Positions 1-6,598 of a stretch of 64,000 nt of DNA are shown here, one piece after another. Each line of letters opens with the position of its first letter. Position 1 is the first letter of the stretch. This DNA comes from Planctomycetota bacterium (lineage in GTDB: Bacteria > Planctomycetota > Phycisphaerae > Phycisphaerales > SM1A02): NCBI GenBank assembly GCA_003671025.1, contig QWPW01000016.1, positions 1-64,000 of the forward strand, given 5' to 3'. A program made the position numbers and the translations under genes. The notes below the pieces were generated by a model. That model was given only the letters and a program-made list of their open reading frames with translations. It had not been told where the DNA came from and ran no database searches.

Positions 1-1
1 G

Positions 2-97
2 TGCGCGCAAACGCGTTGGCACGCGGTGAGCGATGGCATCGTTGATGTGGTCGGGCTCACCGAGCACCTGCGCGCAGATGATCCACCGATTGTCCAC
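2..97 (-). CDS. Possible gene running off the left edge (partial, unidentified)
   Basis: A stop-free minus-strand frame opens at a GTG at 97 and runs past base 1. It reads about 32 residues beginning V-D-N-R-W-I-I-C-A and containing G-E-P-D-H-I-N-D. The third codon positions are mostly G or C, as in the neighbouring genes. It lies 45 bases downstream of the DUF1080 gene on the same strand, so it could be the next operon member. I do not recognise the family, the visible part is very short, and no clear ribosome binding site precedes the GTG. It could equally be noncoding. Confidence 0.28.
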   Translation of the reverse strand, partial: MDNRWIICAQVLGEPDHINDAIAHRVPTRLRA

Positions 98-142
98 GCG
101 TGCACAGGAGCCAACCGCGCGCGATGCGTGCGACACGCGCGT

Positions 143-1270
143 CTACTTTCGTTGCAACGACTCCGCACGCAGCACTGCGCAGGATTCACCCAAGACACGC
201 ACACGCGAGGGCACAGTGACACATGCGAACTGCGCGACACGCACTCCATCGAGAAGCGCTGCGCCTTCGCCCTCCATCCACAGCAACTCCACGATGCTTG
301 GTTTTGCCTTGTTTTCAGCCGAAATCTTGGGTTCAGGCGACGTCGATAGTGATGCGAGACGGGCTCCATCGTCCGCGAGCAGATCGACGCGAGCAGCTCC
401 TTCAATCTCAAGACGAACGCCGCGCGTCGTGGATGCAATGGTGGACTGCCATGCACAACGCTCGCCGCTTGAGCCGCTCACTTCATCGGCGAGCGCGCGC
501 CACTCGTGTATTCCGTGCTCGATGAGCATCGGCGTTTTGAAAGCCACTTCGCATGATGCGCCTCCATGAACTTGGAAGGCCAACACTCCCGCCACAGTTG
601 CGTCGAACCACTGCGCCGCGGCGACACCGTTCACCTTGGTGCGAATCCGCGGACCGATGCACTCAATTTCGTAACGATTCCATCCACCGAGTACGAACGC
701 TGCGCTTGCGGCTTCGTTCTCTGCAAGTGACGCGAGCCACGCACGACCGCACTCTTCGTACACGCCGCCCGACCATGCGCGCGATGAGGGATCGATTTCG
801 ATTTGCAGCCCGCCGATGGTCCACTGTGCTGCGTTCCCCTGGCCGACGTTCATGCGACGAGAGCGAATCTGGATCCCCGAGTTCATCGCCTCTGCGCGCG
901 GATTCTCCGCAGAACCGATGCGCACATCGACCGTGAGTGTGAAGTCACCGAGTTCGCGCGGGCTCACCAAGAAACCGTTGCGCGGAATCGGTCCGCGTCC
1001 AACCAAGGTGAGTTCCGCGGCAGATTCCTGCGGGTTTGCAAGAGCGTGCAGTTCAAATCGAGCATCGCCACCGACGACTTGCCACTGCGAAAACGTCATC
1101 ACGTCGAACAAGGGACGCGTATGGGCAATCGCTGTCGCCGCCGACAAGTTGTCTGGTGATGATGCCGAACTCGCCGTGCGCGATTCATCGTGACTCGTGG
1201 CGGGCGCGGCGCATCCGTTGAGGAACAGGATGCACGCAGCACAACGAATAGTCGCGGTGGCTTGAATCAT
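143..1270 (-). CDS. DUF1080 (3-keto-disaccharide hydrolase family) lipoprotein
   Basis: Predicted exported lipoprotein of about 375 residues with a concanavalin-like DUF1080 fold. The family is known for binding or hydrolysing sugars, including 3-keto-disaccharides, and is abundant in planctomycetes. The start at 1270 gives a signal peptide ending in a lipobox (L-N-G-C, about residue 19); a longer frame from 1333 would overlap the upstream gene and put extra residues before the signal. DUF1080 hallmarks are visible at about residues 55-230: GDFTLTVDVRIG, NSGIQIRS, WSGGVYEECGR, a W-N-R-Y-E-I segment and FQVHGG. The last 130 or so residues are a beta-rich extension I cannot assign. It follows a DUF1648 membrane gene on the same strand. 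Substrate is unknown. Confidence 0.82.
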   Translation of the reverse strand: MIQATATIRCAACILFLNGCAAPATSHDESRTASSASSPDNLSAATAIAHTRPLFDVMTFSQWQVVGGDARFELHALANPQESAAELTLVGRGPIPRNGFLVSPRELGDFTLTVDVRIGSAENPRAEAMNSGIQIRSRRMNVGQGNAAQWTIGGLQIEIDPSSRAWSGGVYEECGRAWLASLAENEAASAAFVLGGWNRYEIECIGPRIRTKVNGVAAAQWFDATVAGVLAFQVHGGASCEVAFKTPMLIEHGIHEWRALADEVSGSSGERCAWQSTIASTTRGVRLEIEGAARVDLLADDGARLASLSTSPEPKISAENKAKPSIVELLWMEGEGAALLDGVRVAQFACVTVPSRVRVLGESCAVLRAESLQRK

Positions 1271-1329
1271 GCGCGCATCGCAACAAACCCACGCATGCGC
1301 GTCAAGCACACCGCCTCGTGGCGCTAGGT

Positions 1330-1950
1330 TCAACTCACGGCGTTGTTGCTTGGGCGTGGGATCAGTCCCTCACGCATCGCCGCGTCGGTCAGTCGACGGG
1401 ATGTCGCAACCCAATAGAAGGGCAAGACACCGAGCACGCCGACAAGAAAGATGAACACCGGCCAAACCGCCACCGTCGCATCCTCGTGCACCGCCACCCG
1501 CCCCGTGCCCTCAACGATCCACACAAACAGAAACGTCATCAGCGCAAGCACCCACGCAAGAAATGTCTGCGTAGGCGCGACCACTGTCATGCGCCCCGCC
1601 ACCGACATCTTCACGAACAAATCTTTGCGCGGCACATTGACGAGCCCTGGCGTGTTGCGCACCAAGCTGCCCATCCAATAGGAAATGCCCCCGAGAAACG
1701 CGAGCATTACCAGCGAGATTCCCGGCAGCATCAACCACATCGCGATGCTCTTGTCGGCCCATCCATCGGGCTCGCCTGCGAAGTTGAAGTGAATGGGAAA
1801 GCGCTCGGGAAGCTGCGGATACCAATAGATCGCGCGCCACCACAGCACACCCTGACCAACCACCATCAGCCCCAGACAGAAGCGTCGCGTCGAACCAAAC
1901 TGTTTGACGAGTTGCATGAGGCTCATAGCACCAAGCATAGTTCGAAGCAT
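1330..1950 (-). CDS. DUF1648 domain membrane protein
   Basis: Integral membrane protein of 206 residues with four hydrophobic segments (about residues 22-44, 68-92, 120-145 and 158-184). Just after the first segment it has the DUF1648 signature Y-P-x-L-P-E-R-F-P-x-H-F-N-F-x-G-x-P-D-G-W, the same module that precedes the SdpI immunity domain in Gram-positive proteins. No SdpI domain follows here, so immunity is not implied. The start at 1950 lies 3 bases after the stop of the lytic transglycosylase gene, which indicates co-transcription. Later in-frame ATGs within the first 13 residues are also possible starts. The stop lies 59 bases before the DUF1080 start. Function unknown. Confidence 0.8.
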   Translation of the reverse strand: MLRTMLGAMSLMQLVKQFGSTRRFCLGLMVVGQGVLWWRAIYWYPQLPERFPIHFNFAGEPDGWADKSIAMWLMLPGISLVMLAFLGGISYWMGSLVRNTPGLVNVPRKDLFVKMSVAGRMTVVAPTQTFLAWVLALMTFLFVWIVEGTGRVAVHEDATVAVWPVFIFLVGVLGVLPFYWVATSRRLTDAAMREGLIPRPSNNAVS

Positions 1951-1953
1951 TCG

Positions 1954-3138
1954 TCAGTCGCGCAATCGAAGGCGATAGATATCGACTGCTTCGCGCATGT
2001 CTCCCGCGCGCGTGAGTGCCGCGGTGCCCTCGCCGCTGTACGCGTCGACATGATGCGGACCAACAATCGCTCCGCCGGCATCGTGCACAAAGACCAAGCG
2101 TGCGCGCCGCGGCTTCGCGGGGTCATGCGCGCGCGCGACCACAATCAGTATGGAACCCGGAGGATAAATCGACTGATCCGCCGCGCATGAATATCCCGCG
2201 ACCAGCTTCGCGCCGGGGATTCCCACTGCGGGCGGAAAGTCCTCGGCCAGACATTCAGTGAAGTAAACGACTCGCTGGTTTTCCAGCGCCGCAGCGAGCG
2301 CGGCATCAGGATTGAGTTCGGCTGCGCGCACGACATCACGCAGTGTGGATGTCTTCGCGTCGATCAAGCCGCGCGAAGCGAGTCCCTTGCCGAGACTCGT
2401 CCATGGTTTGCCGTTGGTCGCCACGCGCGTCATCGCGGTGGATTCGGTTCCTGCAAGACCCACTGTTTCGATGTTAAGACTCGCCGTGCCATTGGTCTCG
2501 ACCAGCGCCCACGCTAATGGCGAGTCGATCCATGCGAGCACCGATGTCAGCGCTTCGTCACTCGCAAGTAACTCGCTTCGTGAAGCGAGCGCGAGTTGCG
2601 GCGAGCGCGTGTGAAGGTTGGCGAAGAAGGGATAGCGAAACTTCTCATCACGCTGAAGCCGCACCGTCACGATCGGCGTGGCGTAACCCGTCATGAGTCC
2701 TAGGGGCGCGCCATCATCAACCGCCGCGGGCGAACCCACCGGGCGATACTCGATGAGTTCGAAGCTGTCATCGACGCCCTCTGCGAAGTCCTCCGCCGTC
2801 TTCGCGTTGGTGTAAATCTCCATCAACGCGACGACGTCTGCGCGCGCCGATGCGTCGGGGGTCGCGCGCGACGATGCACACGCCGCGAGAAACGACATGC
2901 GCTGTTCAAGGACCCGCTTGGGATAGAGCGCGGCGACGTCAATCGATTCGATCTCAACGCGCGCTTCTCTCTCGACACACGCCACCGACGCATCGGGCGG
3001 ATGCAGTGTTTGCTCGCCCAATGAAGTTAACTCAGTTGATTTCGTCGCGGGCTGCGATGGCGTGACCATCGCGGGCGTCGTCGACTTCACTGTGGAATCA
3101 CAGGCGCTCACGCACAGTGCGCCCAACATCGCCACCAT
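1954..3138 (-). CDS. mltA: MltA-type lytic murein transglycosylase lipoprotein with 3D domain
   Basis: Peptidoglycan-cleaving lipoprotein of about 394 residues. MltA enzymes cut the MurNAc-GlcNAc bond with formation of 1,6-anhydro-MurNAc. Visible MltA features are L-M-T-G-Y-A-T-P (about residue 147), V-E-T-N-G-T-A-S-L, NGKPWTSLGKGLASRGLI (about 245), and a C-terminal 3D domain at about 350-371 (VHDAGGAIVGPHHVDAYSG). The Asp of H-D-A-G-G-A-I corresponds to the family's catalytic Asp. I chose the ATG at 3138 because it places a lipobox (V-S-A-C) after a short signal peptide; the longer frame from 3231 overlaps the upstream gene's stop at 3185. It leads directly into the DUF1648 gene. It probably acts at the cell wall or outer membrane, supporting the presence of peptidoglycan. 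Confidence 0.85.
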   Translation of the reverse strand: MVAMLGALCVSACDSTVKSTTPAMVTPSQPATKSTELTSLGEQTLHPPDASVACVEREARVEIESIDVAALYPKRVLEQRMSFLAACASSRATPDASARADVVALMEIYTNAKTAEDFAEGVDDSFELIEYRPVGSPAAVDDGAPLGLMTGYATPIVTVRLQRDEKFRYPFFANLHTRSPQLALASRSELLASDEALTSVLAWIDSPLAWALVETNGTASLNIETVGLAGTESTAMTRVATNGKPWTSLGKGLASRGLIDAKTSTLRDVVRAAELNPDAALAAALENQRVVYFTECLAEDFPPAVGIPGAKLVAGYSCAADQSIYPPGSILIVVARAHDPAKPRRARLVFVHDAGGAIVGPHHVDAYSGEGTAALTRAGDMREAVDIYRLRLRD

Positions 3139-3184
3139 CGCACGCAACGAATGGCGTGCGATGGTTTTTGCCGCGCGCCACTGA

Positions 3185-3853
3185 TCATACTTCTGCAGCA
3201 ACCACTGGCCCCTTCGCGCAATACTTGCCACGACTGACTTGGGTGATCACCGCGGCGTTCACCAGCTGGCGCAGCGCGGAACTAATTTGCACCAAGAAGC
3301 CACCGTTCACCGCACGGTTGTTGCGCCGCGCCACACTCTCGGCGATTTCGGAAGGCGACATGACCACGCCGCGATCGCTCAACGTCGTGGCGACCTGCGT
3401 ACTAAGTGTTGGTTTGCCTTTGCGAGTCCCCATCACGCGTGCAGGGCGAGATCCTGGCTTGGGCCCGCGCTTCTTTCCCACCGTCACGGCCGGCTTCGGT
3501 CCTGGCTTCGCTCCTGGCTTCGGTCCTGGCTTCGCTGCTGACTTCGGTCCTGGCTTCGCTGCTGACTTCGGTCCTGGCTTCGTTCCTGTAGTGGAACTTG
3601 TAAGAGTTCCTGCACTGGCCCCGCCACCGAGTTGGACAATGTGTGCCTCGACGCCGGCGAGTTCGCTGCGTAGTGCGGCGGCGTACTTCACTAACTTAGG
3701 AAGCTCAGATTGTCGGCGCTGCAATTCTGCGGCCAACATCTGCGTCGAGATGGAATTGAGTTTCGCGCCTTGCTTCAAATCGGGTTTCACAGGCTTCGCG
3801 CTCGCGGAACCGATCGACTTCGACTTGCCCGACTTGGTCTTCTTGTTCTTCAT
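3185..3853 (-). CDS. Basic AT-hook-like repeat protein with C-terminal winged-helix-like domain
   Basis: Lysine-rich protein of 222 residues, start fixed by a good ribosome binding site (GAAGGA) ahead of the ATG at 3853. Order of parts: a basic tail of about 30 residues; a probable helical or coiled segment (about 35-85, with Q-R-R-Q-S-E-L-P-K-L); a disordered stretch of G-P-K-S-A-A-K-P repeats followed by K-K-R-G-P-K-P-G-S-R-P, which resembles AT-hook minor-groove binders; and a C-terminal domain of about 75 residues whose sequence (S-D-R-G-V-V-M-S-P-S-E-I-A-E, S-R-G-K-Y) suggests a winged helix. The middle is encoded by a 24 bp tandem repeat. A DNA-binding, nucleoid or regulatory role is inferred, not shown. 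Confidence 0.75.
   Translation of the reverse strand: MKNKKTKSGKSKSIGSASAKPVKPDLKQGAKLNSISTQMLAAELQRRQSELPKLVKYAAALRSELAGVEAHIVQLGGGASAGTLTSSTTGTKPGPKSAAKPGPKSAAKPGPKPGAKPGPKPAVTVGKKRGPKPGSRPARVMGTRKGKPTLSTQVATTLSDRGVVMSPSEIAESVARRNNRAVNGGFLVQISSALRQLVNAAVITQVSRGKYCAKGPVVAAEV
3492..3587 (-). repeat. 4 x 24 bp coding tandem repeat
   Basis: Four near-identical 24 bp units (3492-3515, 3516-3539, 3540-3563, 3564-3587) differ at only a few positions. Each encodes eight residues of the G-P-K-x-x-A-K-P type inside the basic AT-hook-like protein. The period is a multiple of three, so gain or loss of a unit changes protein length without breaking the frame. Confidence 0.9.
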
Positions 3854-4010
3854 GAGTTGATTCCTTCTACGGCTGTAATGGCAAACTAACAAACACGTGA
3901 GACGCGCCGCGATACTAACACAGGACGCATCGCCCATCGGCAGCATGGTCCAACTCGACTCGACTTGACTTCAGTTGCGCTTCCGGGGCGCAACGGCGAG
4001 AATTCTCCAC

Positions 4011-5450
4011 ATGATGCCGATCCTGCCCCGCCGCGAGTTTCTTGCCTCTGTCCCTGCAGTTCTGTCGTTGCCCGCATTTCTCCGCGAAGGAGCGACGCTC
4101 GCGCCCAATACCGCGGCCTCCGTGGTTCATAAGAGTCGACTCTCGCACGCTGCACCGCGCATCGCCATTATTGGTTGCGGCGGGCGCGGAGCCGACAACC
4201 TCAGCGATCTCTTGGGAGCCGGAGCCAACGTCGTCGCGCTGTGTGATGTGTTTGCCCCAGCGCGTGATGCCGCGCTCGCGCGACCTATGAGTGCCGCGAC
4301 CTTCAGCGACATGCGCGAACTGTTTGCACGCAGGACCGAACTCGCGCTCGACGGAGTCTTAGTTGCGACTCCCGATCACACCCATGCCTTCGCCACGGCC
4401 CTGGCTTTGCGCGCTGGGCTTCCTGTGTATTGCGAGAAGCCGCTCACGCACACGATTGCCGAATCGAAACGCATTCTCGAACTTGCCAACACCGCGCGTG
4501 TGCCCACACAAATGGGAACGCAGATTCACGCGACCGAAAACTATCGCCGCGTGGTCGAACTCATTCGCGCAGGTGCCATCGGTCGCGTCACCAGTTGTGA
4601 TTGTTGGGTCAACAAAGGTTGGTGCTGTGGCCCGACTGGTCCCGTGACCGCGCCGCCGAGCGGACTGAACTATGACTTATGGCTTGGGCCAGCTCAGAAC
4701 ACTCCTTATGTTGAATCGCTTCATCCCGCGAACTGGCGTAAGTACTGGGCCTTCGGCACGGGAACGCTCGGCGACATGGGATGTCACATGATGGATCTTC
4801 CCGTGTGGGCGTTGGGATTGACGCGCGACGCGCTGCGCACCGTCGAAGTGCACGCGGAAGTTGAACGCGTCGACAGCGTTGCCTGTCCCGAGTGGACCGA
4901 AGCATCGTGGGCATTTTCGCAGCCGGCGAAAAGTGGCGCCGCCGCAGGCACGGCGAGTGACCCGCTCATTCTGCGCTGGTTTGACAACGGTCGCATCTCG
5001 CCGACCGCGCAAGAACTGGGCGCGAAAGATAAGGCCGACTATCACGGTCGATTCAACATGGTGTTTCAAGGCAGCGAAGGATTCTTGTGGGCCAATTACG
5101 GCGAGCATCTCATCACCCCTAGTGCGTTAGCTGTCGCTGCAATGCCAAAGGTGGTTCCGATCGCGTCTTCACCAGGTCATCACCGCGAATGGCTCGACGC
5201 AATCACCGCGTGGCGTCGCGGAGAAAAGACCGACGACGCTCCGATGTGCGCGTTCTCGCGCTCGACAGTGCTCAACGAGATTGTGCTTTCGGGAACAGTC
5301 GCCGGCCGCGCTGGGCACGCCGTCACCTACGACTTCACCGAGCAATCGTTTGTCGGCGGCGATCCCATCCCCTCGTGGCAGCCGCAACCGCGCGAAGGTT
5401 GGTCGCTCACGAACGCCGATCTTGACGCGGTGCTCAACGCTAAAGTTTGA
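4011..5450 (+). CDS. Gfo/Idh/MocA-family oxidoreductase, Tat-exported
   Basis: NAD(P)-dependent sugar or polyol oxidoreductase of 479 residues. The ATG at 4011 gives an N-terminus with the twin-arginine motif P-R-R-E-F-L-A followed by a hydrophobic stretch, so export by the Tat system is likely; an upstream ATG at 3975 only adds unrelated residues. The Rossmann fold is seen at about 62-75 (I-A-I-I-G-C-G-G-R-G), with V-A-T-P-D-H-T-H and the family E-K-P-L-T motif (about 145). Farther on, the C-terminal alpha/beta domain shows T-L-G-D-M-G-C-H-M-M-D, typical of planctomycete members. Such exported oxidoreductases usually accompany sugar-degradation genes. The substrate cannot be read from sequence. 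Confidence 0.88.
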   Translation: MMPILPRREFLASVPAVLSLPAFLREGATLAPNTAASVVHKSRLSHAAPRIAIIGCGGRGADNLSDLLGAGANVVALCDVFAPARDAALARPMSAATFSDMRELFARRTELALDGVLVATPDHTHAFATALALRAGLPVYCEKPLTHTIAESKRILELANTARVPTQMGTQIHATENYRRVVELIRAGAIGRVTSCDCWVNKGWCCGPTGPVTAPPSGLNYDLWLGPAQNTPYVESLHPANWRKYWAFGTGTLGDMGCHMMDLPVWALGLTRDALRTVEVHAEVERVDSVACPEWTEASWAFSQPAKSGAAAGTASDPLILRWFDNGRISPTAQELGAKDKADYHGRFNMVFQGSEGFLWANYGEHLITPSALAVAAMPKVVPIASSPGHHREWLDAITAWRRGEKTDDAPMCAFSRSTVLNEIVLSGTVAGRAGHAVTYDFTEQSFVGGDPIPSWQPQPREGWSLTNADLDAVLNAKV

Positions 5451-5538
5451 GTGCGCGCAAAGATGATCACGTCGCTTCATTGCGACGAGTGCGGTCTGCG
5501 AGACTCGCTATCTTTCCAACTCGGAGACGTTCGACAGC

Positions 5539-5804
5539 ATGGGATTCATCAACGAACTCACTCAATTCGCCGTCAAAGGCAACGCGGTCGAATTTGTGCT
5601 GGTCGCGGTGTGCGCCTTCATGGTGTCAAGATGGTGATCAAGATGGTGATCAAGATGGTGATCAAGATGATGATCCAACTGATGAATAAGGTCATCTCGC
5701 TGCGCATAAGCAACGTGCGCTCCGCCGTTGAGGGCTTGCAATCAGCCGTGGATCTCAAGAAGGTAACCAGCTCAATCGATGGACTGAAGAAGCTCAGCGA
5801 CTGA
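5539..5804 (+). pseudogene. Frameshifted, internally deleted MscL-like gene
   Basis: The ATG at 5539 opens a frame reading M-G-F-I-N-E-L-T-Q-F-A-V-K-G-N-A-V, which is the N-terminal helix signature of the large-conductance mechanosensitive channel MscL. It passes straight into a single membrane helix (V-E-F-V-L-V-A-V-C-A-F-M-V) like MscL TM2 and stops at 5635-5637 after 32 residues. TM1 and the periplasmic loop are missing. In another frame, the coding reading continues after the frameshift as V-K-M-V-I-K repeats and then a helical tail ending at 5804. Adding one G near 5624 would join both parts into one protein of about 88 residues. A sequencing error, a true pseudogene or a small single-helix protein are all possible. 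Confidence 0.5.
5626..5673 (+). repeat. 4 x 12 bp tandem repeat
   Basis: Four copies of a 12 bp unit (tcaagatggtga; last copy has one change) at 5626-5637, 5638-5649, 5650-5661 and 5662-5673. In the MscL-like frame every unit ends in a stop codon; in the shifted frame they encode V-I-K-M repeats. The array sits exactly at the frame break of the MscL-like remnant. Confidence 0.93.
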
Positions 5805-5905
5805 TCGCTCCGTGATCAATAGCCATTCATTCCACAGAAACTTACGACTCGATCGCGACTAGTACGCGACAAACTCACGACAAACTCCGCCTTGCAAGAA
5901 CTCCT

Positions 5906-6553
5906 ATGAAACTCACCCAACTTGTTCGCACACTCTCTCTGTTCACCGTGGCTCTCGCACTTACTGCATGTTCGAAACCCTTAGGTGAACGCATGGGCGA
6001 GGCGCTCTCAGTGGTGCGCGGATTTCAGAACAGCGATCACGCCATCCCAACATTGGTCTTTGAAAACGCCAAGGGCATCGCGATTTTGCGTGAAGACAGC
6101 GGCGCGCTCATCATCGGTGGCGCGGGCGGCGAGGGAATCTTCATGAAGCGCGCAGGTCTGAGTTGGAGCGCGCCCGTCGCGGTGAACACCGGCAGCGCGA
6201 GCATTGGTTTGCAAGCGGGCGGACAGTCACGCGACATCATCATCGTGATGAACACCGACAACGAGGTTTCAAACTTTCTCGACAGCGGGCTCTACGGATT
6301 GGCCGAGGCGAGCGCCGTTGCCGGACCCGCGAAGACCGACCCTTACAACGCGGGCGGTCCCGTTCCCGCTACGTATTACTACATCCGCAGCAAGGGGCTG
6401 TTCGGCGGATTGTTGGTCGGCGGCGTCCACTTCAGCATCAGCGACAAGGTCAATCACGAAACCTACGGCGACAGCGCGACCATCGGTGACATTCTCCGCG
6501 ATAAGTATCCCGCTCCGGCCGGCGCTTCGGTGCTCTGGCAATCGCTCAATTGA
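5906..6553 (+). CDS. SYLF-domain (Ysc84 family) lipoprotein
   Basis: Exported lipoprotein of 215 residues. The N-terminus (M-K-L-T-Q-L then a hydrophobic run) ends with lipobox L-T-A-C at about residue 22. The rest is a SYLF/Ysc84 domain, a fold known to bind phosphoinositides in eukaryotes and found in many bacterial envelope lipoproteins. Hallmarks are F-E-N-A-K-G-I-A-I-L-R (about 52), a glycine-rich G-G-A-G-G-E-G, S-A-S-I-G-L-Q-A-G-G-Q-S-R-D-I-I-I-V-M (about 97), and K-G-L-F-G-G-L-L-V-G-G (about 163). The length is typical. It stands alone on the plus strand and converges with the glgP operon. A role in envelope lipid binding is inference. Confidence 0.85.
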   Translation: MKLTQLVRTLSLFTVALALTACSKPLGERMGEALSVVRGFQNSDHAIPTLVFENAKGIAILREDSGALIIGGAGGEGIFMKRAGLSWSAPVAVNTGSASIGLQAGGQSRDIIIVMNTDNEVSNFLDSGLYGLAEASAVAGPAKTDPYNAGGPVPATYYYIRSKGLFGGLLVGGVHFSISDKVNHETYGDSATIGDILRDKYPAPAGASVLWQSLN

Positions 6554-6570
6554 ATGTTCTGAGCCCCCGA

Positions 6571-6590
6571 GTGAATCCGTCATGATTCAC
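6571..6590. terminator. Small hairpin between convergent genes
   Basis: A perfect 7 bp inverted repeat (gtgaatc / gattcac) with a 6-base loop lies between the convergent stops of the SYLF gene (6553) and glgP (6599). There is no T-tract on either side, so intrinsic termination is uncertain. Confidence 0.3.
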
Positions 6591-6598
6591 GCACGCGC

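Noticed and set aside
1330-1950. SdpI-type immunity protein
   Set aside because: Only the DUF1648 part is recognisable; the SdpI C-terminal domain is missing.
1318-2190. Long plus-strand frame (290 codons), His/Arg-rich
   Set aside because: It lies antisense to the DUF1648 and MltA genes, which have clear family motifs; the composition is that of a shadow frame in high-GC DNA.
5451-5625. Upstream half of the frame 5451-5804
   Set aside because: The residues before the repeat are His/Arg-rich and unlike the MscL-like reading from 5539, so only the part after the frame break is taken as a remnant.
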